A stretch of 64,000 nt of DNA from Siccirubricoccus deserti (GCF_014283215.1 NZ_JACOMF010000005.1:62001-126000), one strand, 5' to 3'; shown: positions 25,952-34,995, numbered from the stretch's first letter. The notes: generated by a model not told the origin, from the letters alone. Numbers and translations: made by a program.

Positions 25952-26767
25952 CTATTCCGCCGCCATGGCCCGCGGCCGGCCGGCGCGCGGGTCGTCCAGC
26001 GTGTGCCTCACCCGCTTCAGGTCGCCGCGCTGGTGGCGGTTGTCATAGCCGTTGAACAGATGGCCGAGCAGCCCGCGCCGCAGGTCGCTGGTGCCGAACA
26101 GCCAATCGGCGATCGGGTAGGTGAGGTTGAAGTTCCGCTCCATCATGATCGCCGTGTTGTGGTGCGCGGCATGGTGACGGCGGATGGTGTTGATGAAGGG
26201 CAGGTGGCGGACGATCCGGTCGTCCTTCACATGGCAGCAGAAGTGGAAGAATTCGTAGTTGAGGTAGAGCGCGGTATTGGTGATCAGCAGCAGCCAGCCG
26301 GCATCCGCCAGCCCGGCGCGGTTGAGCAGGAAGGCCGGCACCAGCGACATCGCCAGAAAGGCGATGAGCGCATAGGGCGGGAAGAAGACGATGCGGAAGT
26401 CGCGCGCATTGTCGATGGTGTACTCGTTCTCGGTGAAGAACTGGTGGTGCGCCAGGGTGTGCCGCTTGTAAATCCCCATCATGCCGCGCCGTGGGCGGTG
26501 CATGACGTATTTGTGGATCCACCATTCGAAGATATTGGCGCCGAGGAGGGCCGCCGGCACCACCAGCCATTCGTACCAGGCCGGCGCGACGACCTGCCGG
26601 GCGCAGTACCAGATGGCGGCGCCGCCGATGGCGTAGATCAGCGCGACATGCACCCAGCCATGGTAGAGCCGGCCGATCCTGGCGCGGAAATCGGCGCGAA
26701 AGGCCTGCTGCCGGCGCGACAGGCGGTCGCGTTTCATCGCCTCGCTGCTGCCCGGCGTTCCGTCCAT
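25952..26767 (-). CDS. Sterol desaturase/fatty acid hydroxylase family membrane di-iron oxygenase
   Basis: About 271 residues with four or five membrane segments and all His clusters of the family: HKYVMH, HTLAHH, HFCCH and HHAAHH. These bind two irons; members hydroxylate or desaturate sterols, fatty acids, carotenoids or hopanoid-related lipids with O2. The substrate cannot be assigned. The start at 26767 is preferred because GGAGCGAGG lies just before this ATG; ATG 26797 would add ten residues without a good site. It is followed at once by a small membrane protein gene and preceded by a GntR regulator, all minus strand. Confidence 0.87.
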   Translation of the reverse strand: MDGTPGSSEAMKRDRLSRRQQAFRADFRARIGRLYHGWVHVALIYAIGGAAIWYCARQVVAPAWYEWLVVPAALLGANIFEWWIHKYVMHRPRRGMMGIYKRHTLAHHQFFTENEYTIDNARDFRIVFFPPYALIAFLAMSLVPAFLLNRAGLADAGWLLLITNTALYLNYEFFHFCCHVKDDRIVRHLPFINTIRRHHAAHHNTAIMMERNFNLTYPIADWLFGTSDLRRGLLGHLFNGYDNRHQRGDLKRVRHTLDDPRAGRPRAMAAE

Positions 26768-26831
26768 CGCCTCGCTCCGCTCCCGTGCCGCTGACATATC
26801 AGCGGTGTGCGGAGGCGGTCAAGCAAGGGCG

Positions 26832-27530
26832 TCAGGGCTCCGGGCCGACGGTCGCCCGGGTGAAGGCCTCGATGTAGTCGAGCAGCGCGTCGGAGGCCGC
26901 CGCGGCCTTCTCCGGCGCGCCCTCGGCAACGGCCAGCGCCAGCGCCGCATGCGCCACGGCGGAGCGCGGCAGGTCGGCGTTGCGCTGCCAGTGGATGAAC
27001 CAGAACCGGCGCGACAGCCCGTGCATCAGCGCCATCGCCGCGCCGGCGAATTCATTGTGCGCCGCCTCCAGCATCAGCAGGTTCAGCGCCCGGTCGAGGC
27101 GGAGGAAGGCGGTGCCGTCATTGCTCGCCGCCGCCTGCTCCATGCGCTCGGCGATGCTGCGGAAGCGGCGGCGCTGCGCCGGATCCGCGCGGCGCGCGGC
27201 GGCGCGGGCGGTCAGCCGCTCGATCTCCCGCCGCACCTCCAACAGGCGCAACTGCTCCCGTACGTCGACGCTGGCGACGACGATGCCGCGGCGGGGCAGG
27301 ATGCGCACCAGCCGTTCGCGGGCCAGGCGCTGCAGTGCCTCCCGCACCGGCGTGCGGCCGAAGCCGAAGCGGGCCGAGAGCTGCGTCTCGCTCACCGCCT
27401 CCCCAGGGGCGAGGTCGAGCGTGACGATCGCTTCCTCGATGGCGCGATAGGCCTGTTCGGTCATGGTCTCGTCGGCCGCCGCGCGAAGGCGCGGCCGGCT
27501 GCGACGGGAGGAGGGGAGGGTATCGGGCAT
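26832..27530 (-). CDS. GntR family transcriptional regulator (FadR/FCD type)
   Basis: 232 residues. The N-terminal winged helix is clear: AYRAIEEAIVTLDLAPGEAV, SETQLSARFGFGRTPVREAL, QRLARERLVRILPRRGIVVA. The all-helical FCD effector domain follows (LLEVRREIERLTARAAA, then H residues in AVAHAALAL that often help bind metal or ligand). Members are usually ligand-relieved repressors of nearby metabolic genes. Likely targets are the alcohol dehydrogenase/acyl-CoA synthetase side or the hydroxylase side, but only from position. The upstream 230 bp contain small A/T-rich inverted patches (GATATATC and GGGATATGG). Confidence 0.85.
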   Translation of the reverse strand: MPDTLPSSRRSRPRLRAAADETMTEQAYRAIEEAIVTLDLAPGEAVSETQLSARFGFGRTPVREALQRLARERLVRILPRRGIVVASVDVREQLRLLEVRREIERLTARAAARRADPAQRRRFRSIAERMEQAAASNDGTAFLRLDRALNLLMLEAAHNEFAGAAMALMHGLSRRFWFIHWQRNADLPRSAVAHAALALAVAEGAPEKAAAASDALLDYIEAFTRATVGPEP

Positions 27531-27759
27531 TGTTGCAGCTTTTGCTGGAAGCGCGCGTGCAGCGCAACCACGGTTGACAAGTGGTCGGGGATCAACCCAC
27601 ACTGTCGGCATCAGATATATCACCGGGATATGGATTGTACGCCCGTGGATATGTCGAGCCCTGCGGAAAGCCGGGTTTAGGGAGGATGAGGTTCAGGGAC
27701 GGGTCGCGTACCGGGTGCTGTGTTCCGCGCCTGTCGGAGCCACCCCGGTACGTGGCCCT

Positions 27760-28047
27760 TCACCGGTCCAGGGCAGCGTCGATATCCGCGCTGGTCAGTA
27801 CCCAGGCGTTGTCCAGCTCCGCCACCACATCACGCATGAAGCCTTCGGTCAGCGCCAGGGCGCGCGCCGGGTCGCCGAGGTGGTCGCAGAGCAGCGCCAG
27901 GGCGAGTTGCCGCGGTCCGTCGCCTTCGTAGGTCCATTCGAAGCCCATCGGCGAGAAGCGCCGTACCTCGAACTGCGGATCAAGCGGCGCGCCATCCACC
28001 GTCACCTCGGCGCCGGCCAGGCCGCGCCCGCCTTCATAGATCTTCAT
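27760..28047 (-). CDS. DUF6166 family protein
   Basis: 95 residues. The pattern VTVDGAPLDP, FSPMGFEWTYEGDGPRQLAL and ALLCDHLGDPARAL matches DUF6166, a small family of unknown function. Its ATG overlaps the stop of the alcohol dehydrogenase (ATGA), so it is translationally coupled to that enzyme. No catalytic motif or membrane segment is seen. Confidence 0.75.
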   Translation of the reverse strand: MKIYEGGRGLAGAEVTVDGAPLDPQFEVRRFSPMGFEWTYEGDGPRQLALALLCDHLGDPARALALTEGFMRDVVAELDNAWVLTSADIDAALDR

Positions 28048-29171
28048 GCGAACATCACCACGGAGCGGATCGCCTCGCCACGCTTCAGCGCCGCGAAGCC
28101 TTCGTTGATGTCATCGAGCCGAATGCGACGGGTGATCAGGCTGTCGAGGTCCAGCCGGCCTGCGAGATACGCCTCCGCCATCGCCGGGAAATCCTCCGCC
28201 GGACGGGCGCCGCCGTAGCTGCTGCGGGTGATGCGCTTCTCCTGCATCAGCGCGCCCCAGCGGAAACCCATCTCGTCGTTCACCCCGAGCTTGCCGAGCC
28301 AGACCACTTGGCCGCCGGGTCGCGCCGCCTCGACGCTGGCGCGGAAGGCAGCGGCGACCCCGGCCGCCTCGATCACCACATCGGCGCCGCGGCCGGCGGT
28401 CAGCGATTTCGCCAGCGCCGCCGGATCCTCGGTGGCGGGATCGCAGAGGCTGGTGGCGCCGGCCCGTTCGGCGATCGCCCGGCGGGCGGGGTTGGGGTCG
28501 GCGGCGATGATGCGCCCGGCACCGGCCAGCCGCGCCCCCTGGATGGCGGCGAGCCCGACCGCGCCGGCGCCGATCACCAGGACGGTCATGCCCCATTCGA
28601 TCCGCGCGACATGCGTCGCCGCGCCGAAGCCGGTCATCACCGCGCAGCCGAGCAGGCAGGCGCGGTCCGGCGGCAGCGTGGCCGGGACAGGGACCGCCTG
28701 CTGCGCCGGCACCACCACGTATTCGGCGAAGCCGCCGAGGTACATCAGCTGGTGCAGCGGGCCGCCGTCGTCGCAGGCGAGCCGCGGGCGCCCGTCGAAA
28801 TGCCCGGCCTTCGGGCCGTTCGCCAGGTAGCTGTCGCAAAGGATCGGCTGGGCGCGGCGGCACTGGAAGCAATGGCCGCAGTGCGGGTTCCAGGACAGCA
28901 CCACCGGATCACCAAGGCCGAGGCCGGTGACGCCCTCGCCCAGCGCCGCGATGGTCCCGGCGGTCTCATGCCCCAGCACCGCCGGCAGGAGCAGGCCGAG
29001 CTGGCCCTCGATCACCTCCAGGTCGGTATGGCAGAGCGAGGCGGCGGTTACCCGCACCAGCACGTCGCCGGGCGCCAGCGGCCCGAGGCTGATGCGCTCG
29101 ATCGCCATCGGCGTGCCGATACGCCGCAGCACCGCCGCGCGCCCCGCGAATCGCTGCCCATCCCCCGCCAT
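28044..29171 (-). CDS. Zinc-dependent alcohol dehydrogenase (class III-like MDR)
   Basis: 375 residues. Catalytic zinc ligands are in SLCHTDL, GHETAG and the later LLGCAVMTG. The structural-zinc cysteine cluster is in HCGHCFQCRRAQPILC. The NAD-binding Rossmann motif is VLVIGAGAVGLAAIQGA. This is the S-(hydroxymethyl)glutathione/aryl-alcohol dehydrogenase branch of the medium-chain family, acting on alcohols, aldehydes or glutathione adducts. The gene lies between an acyl-CoA synthetase gene (49-bp gap) and a DUF6166 gene it overlaps, which suggests alcohol to acid to CoA-thioester metabolism. The exact substrate is unknown. Confidence 0.9.
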   Translation of the reverse strand: MAGDGQRFAGRAAVLRRIGTPMAIERISLGPLAPGDVLVRVTAASLCHTDLEVIEGQLGLLLPAVLGHETAGTIAALGEGVTGLGLGDPVVLSWNPHCGHCFQCRRAQPILCDSYLANGPKAGHFDGRPRLACDDGGPLHQLMYLGGFAEYVVVPAQQAVPVPATLPPDRACLLGCAVMTGFGAATHVARIEWGMTVLVIGAGAVGLAAIQGARLAGAGRIIAADPNPARRAIAERAGATSLCDPATEDPAALAKSLTAGRGADVVIEAAGVAAAFRASVEAARPGGQVVWLGKLGVNDEMGFRWGALMQEKRITRSSYGGARPAEDFPAMAEAYLAGRLDLDSLITRRIRLDDINEGFAALKRGEAIRSVVMFA

Positions 29172-29219
29172 CGGCGCCTCCCGGTGTTGGGGGAGGCTAC
29201 CGCGGCAGCGGTTGATATG

Positions 29220-31361
29220 TCATCCGCACTTTACCAGCCCGTCGACCGCCAGGCACCCCCAGGGGCCGGCGATCAGCGGGTTCACCTCGGCTTCCTGCAG
29301 CCGCTCGCCGGCCTCGGCGGCCAGCACCGAGAAGGCGGAGACGGCCTTCGCCACCGCCGCGACATCGGCCTTGGGCGAACCGCGGAACCCGTCCAGCAGC
29401 GGGAAGCCCTGCAGGCTGCGGAGCATCGCCTCGGCCCGCTCCGGCGTCACCGGCGCCAGGTCGAGCGCCACGTCGCGCCACAGCTCCGCCTGCACCCCAC
29501 CAGTGCCGACCAGCACCATGGCGCCGAACTGCGGGTCGCGCCGGGCGCCGAGGATCAGCTCCACCCCCTTCTGCGCCATCCGCTGCACCAGCACGCCATC
29601 CAGCCGCGCTGTCGGCGCATGCGCCTTCGCGCTGGACATGATGGCGCCGAAGGCGCCCCGCACCGCATCGGCATCGGCAAGGTGAAGGCGCACCCCGCCG
29701 ACCTCCGTCTTATGCGCGATATCCGGGCTGTCGAGCTTCAGCACCACCGGGAAGCCCAGCGCCGTCGCCTGTTCGGCGGCGGCGTCCGCCGTGGCGGCAC
29801 GGCGTTCCTCCACCACCGGCACGCCGACCTTGGCGAAGAGCGCCTTGGCTTCCGCCTCGGTCAGCACCGCGCCCTTGCCCGGCAACGCGGCAATCGCCTC
29901 CTCCAGCCCGGGCGGCGGGGTGGGAGGCGCTTCCTCCTGCCGGTCGTGATAGGCCTGCCAGAGCTTGATGCCCTTCATCAGCCGCCGCATGGAGCGGAAC
30001 AGCGGCACCACCGGCGAGGCATCCGCCGCCGCCGCCCCCGGCCCTTCGAGCTGCTCCGGGATCCAGGCGACGATGATCGGCTTGCCGGCCCTCTCTGTCA
30101 GATTGGCGATCTCCTGGATGCGCCCGGTCGTCGTCTGGTGGTGCGAGTAGACCTGCGGATAGACGATGACGCCGTATTGCGGGTCCGCCGCCATGGCGAG
30201 GACACATTTGCCGAAGCTGGTCGGGTCGCTCGCCGCCTGGGCCGTCAGGTCGCAAGGGTTGCGCGGTGCGCCGAAATCCGGGATCGCCGCCTCCAGCACC
30301 GCCTTCGCATCCGCCGAGGGCTGCGGCATGGGCAGGTCCAGCGCCTCCGCATGATCCGCCGCCATGATGCCGGCGCCGCCCGAGGCGGTGACGATCGCGA
30401 CACCCTTCGCCTTCGGCTTGCCCACCTTTGCGAAGAGCCCGGCGGTCTCCAGCAGCGCGTCGAAATCCTCCACCTCCACCATGCCTGCACGCTTGAAGGC
30501 GGCGGACCAGGCGGCGGCGCTGCCGGCGAGCGAGCCGGTGTGGGAGACGGCGGCCGCCGCCCCCGCCTCGCCGCGGCCGAGCTTCAGCACGACGATCGGC
30601 TTGCCGGCCTTCCGCGCCGCCTCGCCGAGCAGGGCGATGCGGCGGCCGTCGCGCAAGCCTTCCACCGCCAGCGCCACGGCGCGGCATTCCGGCATGGAAA
30701 GCTGATAGGCCGCCAGGTCGCAGACATCGAGGTCGGTGGCATTGCCTGCTGTCGTCATGTGGCAGACCGCGAATCCGCGCTCCGCCGCCTGCATCAGCGC
30801 ATAGCCGAGGGCGCCGGACTGGCTGGTGATGGCGACGCCGCCGGCCGGCGCGGTGAGGCGCGCATATTCCGGCATGAAGGTGACACCGGCCTTCAGCACA
30901 TGGTCGACGATGCCGAGGCAATTGACGCCCACCAGCGGCAGCCCGGCCGCGCGGCAGCGGTCGCGCAGCGCCTCCTCCTCGGCGATGCGCTCGGCGAGGC
31001 CGGTTTCGCCATAGCCCGAGGCGAAGGCGATGATGCCTCCAGCTCCCTTCTCAATGCAGGCTTCCACCGCCGGCATGATGCCCTGGCGGGGCAGGGCGAG
31101 CAGGGCGCAATCCGGCGCCTCGGGCAGTTCGGCGATGCTGCCGTAGCAGGGGAAGCCGTGCAGCTCCTGGCCGGCATATTTCGGGTTCACCGCCCAGACC
31201 GGGCCGGCGAAGCCGCGCATGTTGCCGATGCTGCGGGCGCCGAAGCCGATCGGGTCGGCCGAGACACCGACGATGGCGACGCTGCGGGGCGATAGCAGCC
31301 GGCGCAGCGTGGCCGGATCGCGCAATGGTTCGGGCCCATTGATGGAACGCTGCTGCTGCAA
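29220..31361 (-). CDS. Acyl-CoA synthetase, NDP-forming (acetyl-CoA synthetase/Pat-like fusion)
   Basis: About 713 residues. The N-terminal CoA-binding domain (SPRSVAIVGVSADP) and two succinyl-CoA-ligase-like domains, with GVAITSQSGALGYAL and VSHTGSLAGS, are fused to a C-terminal ATP-grasp domain (LTEAEAKALFAKVGVPVVE, GFPVVLKLDSPDIAHKTEVG). This is the ADP-forming acyl-CoA synthetase architecture, without an acetyltransferase domain. It makes acyl-CoA from acid, ATP and CoA, or runs in reverse. I chose the TTG at 31361 because AGGGAGG lies five bases before it; the GTG at 31391 is an alternative. It is divergent from the hydrolase at 31588 across a region with a perfect 20-bp hairpin. Confidence 0.87.
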   Translation of the reverse strand: MQQQRSINGPEPLRDPATLRRLLSPRSVAIVGVSADPIGFGARSIGNMRGFAGPVWAVNPKYAGQELHGFPCYGSIAELPEAPDCALLALPRQGIMPAVEACIEKGAGGIIAFASGYGETGLAERIAEEEALRDRCRAAGLPLVGVNCLGIVDHVLKAGVTFMPEYARLTAPAGGVAITSQSGALGYALMQAAERGFAVCHMTTAGNATDLDVCDLAAYQLSMPECRAVALAVEGLRDGRRIALLGEAARKAGKPIVVLKLGRGEAGAAAAVSHTGSLAGSAAAWSAAFKRAGMVEVEDFDALLETAGLFAKVGKPKAKGVAIVTASGGAGIMAADHAEALDLPMPQPSADAKAVLEAAIPDFGAPRNPCDLTAQAASDPTSFGKCVLAMAADPQYGVIVYPQVYSHHQTTTGRIQEIANLTERAGKPIIVAWIPEQLEGPGAAAADASPVVPLFRSMRRLMKGIKLWQAYHDRQEEAPPTPPPGLEEAIAALPGKGAVLTEAEAKALFAKVGVPVVEERRAATADAAAEQATALGFPVVLKLDSPDIAHKTEVGGVRLHLADADAVRGAFGAIMSSAKAHAPTARLDGVLVQRMAQKGVELILGARRDPQFGAMVLVGTGGVQAELWRDVALDLAPVTPERAEAMLRSLQGFPLLDGFRGSPKADVAAVAKAVSAFSVLAAEAGERLQEAEVNPLIAGPWGCLAVDGLVKCG

Positions 31362-31455
31362 CCCCGCCTCCCTTTGCCCACCCCGATTCACGGGTGCTTC
31401 GATTGAACCGGCAGCCTAGCCGCGGGGCCGGGGTGGTCAACCTATGTGGCGCCCG

Positions 31456-31481
31456 GAGCGGATCGCGGAGCGGCGTGAACG
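31456..31481 (+). repeat. 26-bp repeat R3, copy 2
   Basis: GAGCGGATCGCGGAGCGGCG followed by TGAACG, one base different from 20479-20504. A partial inverted counterpart (GTGAATCCGCTC) follows at 31491-31502. Confidence 0.55.
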
Positions 31482-31514
31482 CCCCGGAGCGTGAATCCGC
31501 TCTACAAAGAACAA

Positions 31515-31560
31515 GCTACCGCGGGCTGGCGTTCGGATATGAACGCCAGCCCGCGGTAGC
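31515..31560. promoter_or_regulatory. Perfect 20-bp inverted repeat between divergent genes
   Basis: The arm GCTACCGCGGGCTGGCGTTC at 31515-31534 is exactly complementary to 31541-31560, with a six-base loop GGATAT. It ends 27 bases before the ATG of the alpha/beta hydrolase and lies 154 bases from the start of the divergent acyl-CoA synthetase. It could be a large operator, a transcribed hairpin in the 5' leader, or a remnant of a small mobile element. No T-run follows on the plus side. Confidence 0.6.
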
Positions 31561-31587
31561 CGGCGCCTGGGCGGAGGAAAGACGGCG

Positions 31588-32820
31588 ATGGCACTCTGGA
31601 ACGAGGATTTCGTCACGGCATGGCAGACGGCGACGGTGGCCGATGCGGTGCTGCGCCGCCAGGCCCGCCATGCGGGGCTGCGGTTCGCCTTCGCCAGCGA
31701 GGCCTGCCGCGCCGAATTCGCCTTCGGCCCGGCGCCGGACCGGCCGGTGTTCACCCTGCACGCGCCGGCCGCGGCCTGGGCGAAGGCGTTGCAACCGGTG
31801 CCGCCGCGGCACCACCACAGCATCTTTGCGATGCGCATGCGGGTGCCCGGCTTTGCCATCATGGGCGAGGAGCTGGCTTTCGCCCAGCACGCGCATTTGG
31901 CGCGGCGGGTGCTGGAGGTCGGCCGCTGGGTGCTGGAAGGGCGCGCGCCGCCGGTGCCCGAGATCCCCCGCCCGCCGCTGGCTGAGCCGGAGCCGGCCGA
32001 GATCCGTGGCCGCTATGTCGGCGTGCCGCCCTGGCGCATCCAGATTGAGCAGGCCGGGCCGGAAGACGGCCTCGACCTGCTCTGCCTGCACACCGCCGGC
32101 GCCGACGGCCGGCAATTCCACCGGCTGATGGCCGACCGCCGGCTGACCCAACACTGGCGGCTGACCGCCTTCGACCTGCCCTGGCATGGCAAGTCGCCGC
32201 CGCCGTCCGGGGAGGCGCCGGGGGCCTGGTTCCTCGACACCGAGCGCTACGTCCGGATCATCATGGGGGTGATCGCTGCGGCGGGGCTGCGCCGGCCCGT
32301 GGTGCTCGGCGCCTCCATGTCCGGGGAGATCTGCCTGGAGCTGGCGCTGCGCCATCCGGAAAGCTTCCGCGGCATCGTCGCCTGCGAGGCCAGTGCGCAT
32401 ATCGAGGGTCGCAAGGTGGCCTGGGCCGACCACCCGCAGGTCAACCAGGCGGTCTTCGTGCCGGAATGGATCGAGGGGCTGATGGCGCCGCAATCCCCGG
32501 CGCCCTGTGCCGCCGATGTGTGGTGGCACTACAGCCAGGGCGGCCATGCCACCTTCGCCCGCGACATCGACTTCTACTCGGGCGAATGGGATGCGCGGGA
32601 CCGCGTACACCGCATCGACACCGCGCGCTGCCCGCTATGGATGCTGACCGGCGAGTACGACTACTCCTGCACCGCCGAGCATTCCGCGGCGACCGCGGCG
32701 CTGATCCCCGGCGCCCGCTTCACGATGATGCCGGGCATCGGCCATTTCCCTTTTGCCGAGAACCCGCCGCTGTTCGCCGGGCATCTGGTGCCGATCCTCG
32801 ACGAACTCAGGCGGGGGTAG
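31588..32820 (+). CDS. Two-domain alpha/beta hydrolase
   Basis: 410 residues. About 1-125 is an N-terminal domain with a helical, lipid- or CoA-binding-like look (not recognised); 150-410 is an alpha/beta hydrolase. The nucleophile elbow reads GASMSG (Ser about 243), which departs from GxSxG by having Ser at the last position. The acid is probably Asp in TGEYDYSC, and the base His is in GIGHFPFAE. An HTAGADGRQF oxyanion-side loop is present. The substrate is unknown; C-C bond hydrolases and esterases of this type are common in aromatic pathways. GGAGGAAAG precedes the ATG. A perfect hairpin lies just upstream. Confidence 0.8.
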   Translation: MALWNEDFVTAWQTATVADAVLRRQARHAGLRFAFASEACRAEFAFGPAPDRPVFTLHAPAAAWAKALQPVPPRHHHSIFAMRMRVPGFAIMGEELAFAQHAHLARRVLEVGRWVLEGRAPPVPEIPRPPLAEPEPAEIRGRYVGVPPWRIQIEQAGPEDGLDLLCLHTAGADGRQFHRLMADRRLTQHWRLTAFDLPWHGKSPPPSGEAPGAWFLDTERYVRIIMGVIAAAGLRRPVVLGASMSGEICLELALRHPESFRGIVACEASAHIEGRKVAWADHPQVNQAVFVPEWIEGLMAPQSPAPCAADVWWHYSQGGHATFARDIDFYSGEWDARDRVHRIDTARCPLWMLTGEYDYSCTAEHSAATAALIPGARFTMMPGIGHFPFAENPPLFAGHLVPILDELRRG

Positions 32821-32829
32821 CGCCGCCGC

Positions 32830-33915
32830 TCAGGCCGCTGCCGGCATGCGGGCGGCGTTGCGCGCGGCGAGGATCGGCCGCACCCAGCGCGCGAAGCGCG
32901 TCGCCTCCTCGTCATGCAGGTAGCCGGAGAGGCAGAAGCTGTGGCAGCCGACATCGATGAAGCGCTGCAGCGCCGCGGCGCATTGCGAAGGGTCGCCAAC
33001 CACGGCGATGCCGGCACCCTGGCGCGCCCGGGTCAGCCCGGTCCAGAGCGCGGGGGCGATCCAGTCGCCATGGTCGCGCGCCAGCGCCTGGACCCGCTGG
33101 TTGGCGACCGAGTTGGCGACATTGGCGCGCAGCGCGGCGGTGCGCTCTGGGCTGACGTCGCGGACCAGTTCCTTCGCCGCCGCCAGCGCCTCGGCCTCTG
33201 TCTCCCGGCAGATGATCTGCAGCCGCATGCCGAAGCCGAGTGCCTCCGCCCTGCCATGGCGCGCCGCGATGGCGCGGATCTCGGCGATCTGCGCGGCGAT
33301 GCCCTCCGGCGTGTCGCCCCAGAAGAGATGCACATCGGCATGCGCCGCCGAGATCTCCCAGGCCTCGCGCGAGCCGCCGCCGAGGTAGAAGCGCGGATGC
33401 GGGGCCTGGAAGGGCGGCGGCAGGATGCGGGCGCCGCGCAGGGTGTGGAAGGCGCCGGCATGGTCGATCGGCCCGCTGGCGGTCCATAGCGCCTTCAGGA
33501 TGCCGACTTCCTCGGCCATCAGCGCGTAGCGGTCCTCCTTGCCGTAGCGGATGCCGTCGGCGGTGGTCTCCGCCTCGCTCTGGCCGGCGATGAGGTTGAC
33601 CGCGATGCGGCCGCCGGTGAGCTGGTCGAAGGTGGTGACCATCTTCGCCAGCATCACCGGGTTGATGTAGCCCGGCCGGGCGGCGACCAGCATGCGGATG
33701 CGCTGCGACCGCCCGGCCATGAAGGCGGTGGTGACCCAGGCTTCCCAGCAGGGCACCGCGACCGGCACCAGCATGTATTCGAATCCCGCCGCCTCGGCCG
33801 CCGCCACCACCCGGTCGAACATCGGGGTGCCGGGCGGCACCGTGTCATGGCCAGCGGCGTAGCTGGTGGTGTCGCCGTTGGTGGGCAGGTACCAGCCGAA
33901 TTCGAGTGGGCGCAT
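32830..33915 (-). CDS. LLM-class FMNH2-dependent monooxygenase (SsuD-like)
   Basis: 361 residues of the bacterial-luciferase fold. Matches to the alkanesulfonate monooxygenase group include EFGWYLPTNGD, LVAARPGYINPVMLAKM, GGRIAVNLIAGQSEAE and FYLGGGSREAWEISAAHADV. With reduced FMN and O2 such enzymes cleave C-S bonds of sulfonates or oxidise related compounds. No ssuE reductase and no sulfonate ABC transporter is next to it, so the sulfonate role is family inference. Start ATG 33915; ATG 33921 is equally possible. It is convergent with the hydrolase gene and separated by 146 bp from the Anbu-type gene upstream. Confidence 0.88.
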   Translation of the reverse strand: MRPLEFGWYLPTNGDTTSYAAGHDTVPPGTPMFDRVVAAAEAAGFEYMLVPVAVPCWEAWVTTAFMAGRSQRIRMLVAARPGYINPVMLAKMVTTFDQLTGGRIAVNLIAGQSEAETTADGIRYGKEDRYALMAEEVGILKALWTASGPIDHAGAFHTLRGARILPPPFQAPHPRFYLGGGSREAWEISAAHADVHLFWGDTPEGIAAQIAEIRAIAARHGRAEALGFGMRLQIICRETEAEALAAAKELVRDVSPERTAALRANVANSVANQRVQALARDHGDWIAPALWTGLTRARQGAGIAVVGDPSQCAAALQRFIDVGCHSFCLSGYLHDEEATRFARWVRPILAARNAARMPAAA

Positions 33916-34061
33916 TGCCATCCCCGCTTGCTGTCGGGGGCATTCTGACCGCAGCGCGGAAAAGCGGCCAGTGCCGCGTTGCGGCGGCGGCTCAGCCCGG
34001 CTGGATCTTCGCCATGCGGATCCACTCCCGCTGCCGCTCGATGTCGCGGCGAGGCGGGCCT

Positions 34062-34799
34062 CTACCCCAGCCCCCACTCCGGCCGCGGCAGCTCCAGATA
34101 GGCCTCGCGCAGCGCATTCGACCAGCCGTCATGGATGGAGCGGAAATACGGGTCATCCTCGGTGATGCGCCGGCGCACCGTCACCTCCAGGGTGTCGGCG
34201 CGGCAGACCAGCAGGTCGATCGGCAGGCCGACCGTCAGGTTGGACCGCAGGGTGCTGTCCATGCTGATCAGCACCAGCTTCACCCCATCCACCAGCGGCG
34301 TGCCGAAGCTGACCACGCGGTCGAGGATCGGCTTGCCGTATTTATGCTCGCCGATCTGCAGGAAGGGGGTGTCGGTGGTCGCCTCGATGAAATTGCCGGC
34401 GGCATAGACCAGGAACAGCCGCGGCGGCTCGCCGGCGATCTGGCCGCCGAGCAGCAGCGAGCAGTCGAAGCCGATGCCCTGCTGCGACAAGGTCGGCCCA
34501 TCCTGCTGGTAGACCTCCCGCACCGCCTGGCCGACGAGCTGCGCCGCGCGGAACATGCTGGGCACGGTGCGGAGGGTGAGCTTTTCGCCGCCCAGGCAGA
34601 CCCCTTCCTGCAGCAGGTTCCACACCGCCTGGGTGATCGCCAGGTTGCCGGCCGAGAGCATGACCAGCACCCGCTCGCCGGGCACCTCCTCGGTCTGCAT
34701 CTTGCTGAAGACGGAGATGTTGTCGACGCCGGCATTGGTGCGGGTGTCGGATAGGAATACCAGCCCTTCCTGCAGATAGAGGCCGACGCAATAGGTCAT
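34062..34799 (-). CDS. Proteasome-type peptidase, Anbu (ancestral beta subunit)
   Basis: 245 residues starting MTYCVGLYLQEGLVFLSDTR. The Ntn-hydrolase N-terminus after the initiator Met (Thr2) and the S-D-T-R-T-N-A-G-V-D segment are typical of Anbu. Further blocks are SAGNLAITQ, FLVYAAGNFIEA, FLQIGEHKYGKPILDR and the Ser-Met-Asp-Ser stretch. Anbu forms open-ring assemblies; its substrates are not settled. The ATG at 34799 is chosen so that Thr2 is exposed after Met removal; an upstream frame extension is rejected. It is the last gene of a set with alpha-E and ATP-grasp genes, separated from alpha-E by 196 bp that hold a repeat element. Confidence 0.9.
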   Translation of the reverse strand: MTYCVGLYLQEGLVFLSDTRTNAGVDNISVFSKMQTEEVPGERVLVMLSAGNLAITQAVWNLLQEGVCLGGEKLTLRTVPSMFRAAQLVGQAVREVYQQDGPTLSQQGIGFDCSLLLGGQIAGEPPRLFLVYAAGNFIEATTDTPFLQIGEHKYGKPILDRVVSFGTPLVDGVKLVLISMDSTLRSNLTVGLPIDLLVCRADTLEVTVRRRITEDDPYFRSIHDGWSNALREAYLELPRPEWGLG

Positions 34800-34904
34800 G
34801 CCGAGGACTCCGGAATGCATGACGAGCCGCACTGCCAGGCAGAGTAGCAGGGTGCCGCGGAAAGGCGAGTTGGCCGCCGCCCGTCACCTCCGGGCGCTTC
34901 CGCC

Positions 34905-34970
34905 GTCATGGCCGGGCCTGACCCGGCCATCCGCCTCCGTACCGACCGGATGGCCGGGTCAGGCCAGACC
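34905..34970. repeat. Two-hairpin intergenic repeat, copy 2
   Basis: GTCATGGCCGGGCCTGACCC-type hairpin at 34905 onward and a second, facing GGATGGCCGGGTCAGGCC half. It lies between the tandem alpha-E and Anbu genes, where other genomes often have the transglutaminase gene. Confidence 0.7.
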
Positions 34971-34995
34971 GTACAGGGAAAGGGCGCGCGCGCCT

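Noticed and set aside
28308-31295. 995-codon plus-strand open frame opposite the alcohol dehydrogenase and acyl-CoA synthetase
   Set aside because: It runs across two real minus-strand genes and the gap between them, and the product has an Arg/Gly/His-rich shadow composition without any family motif.
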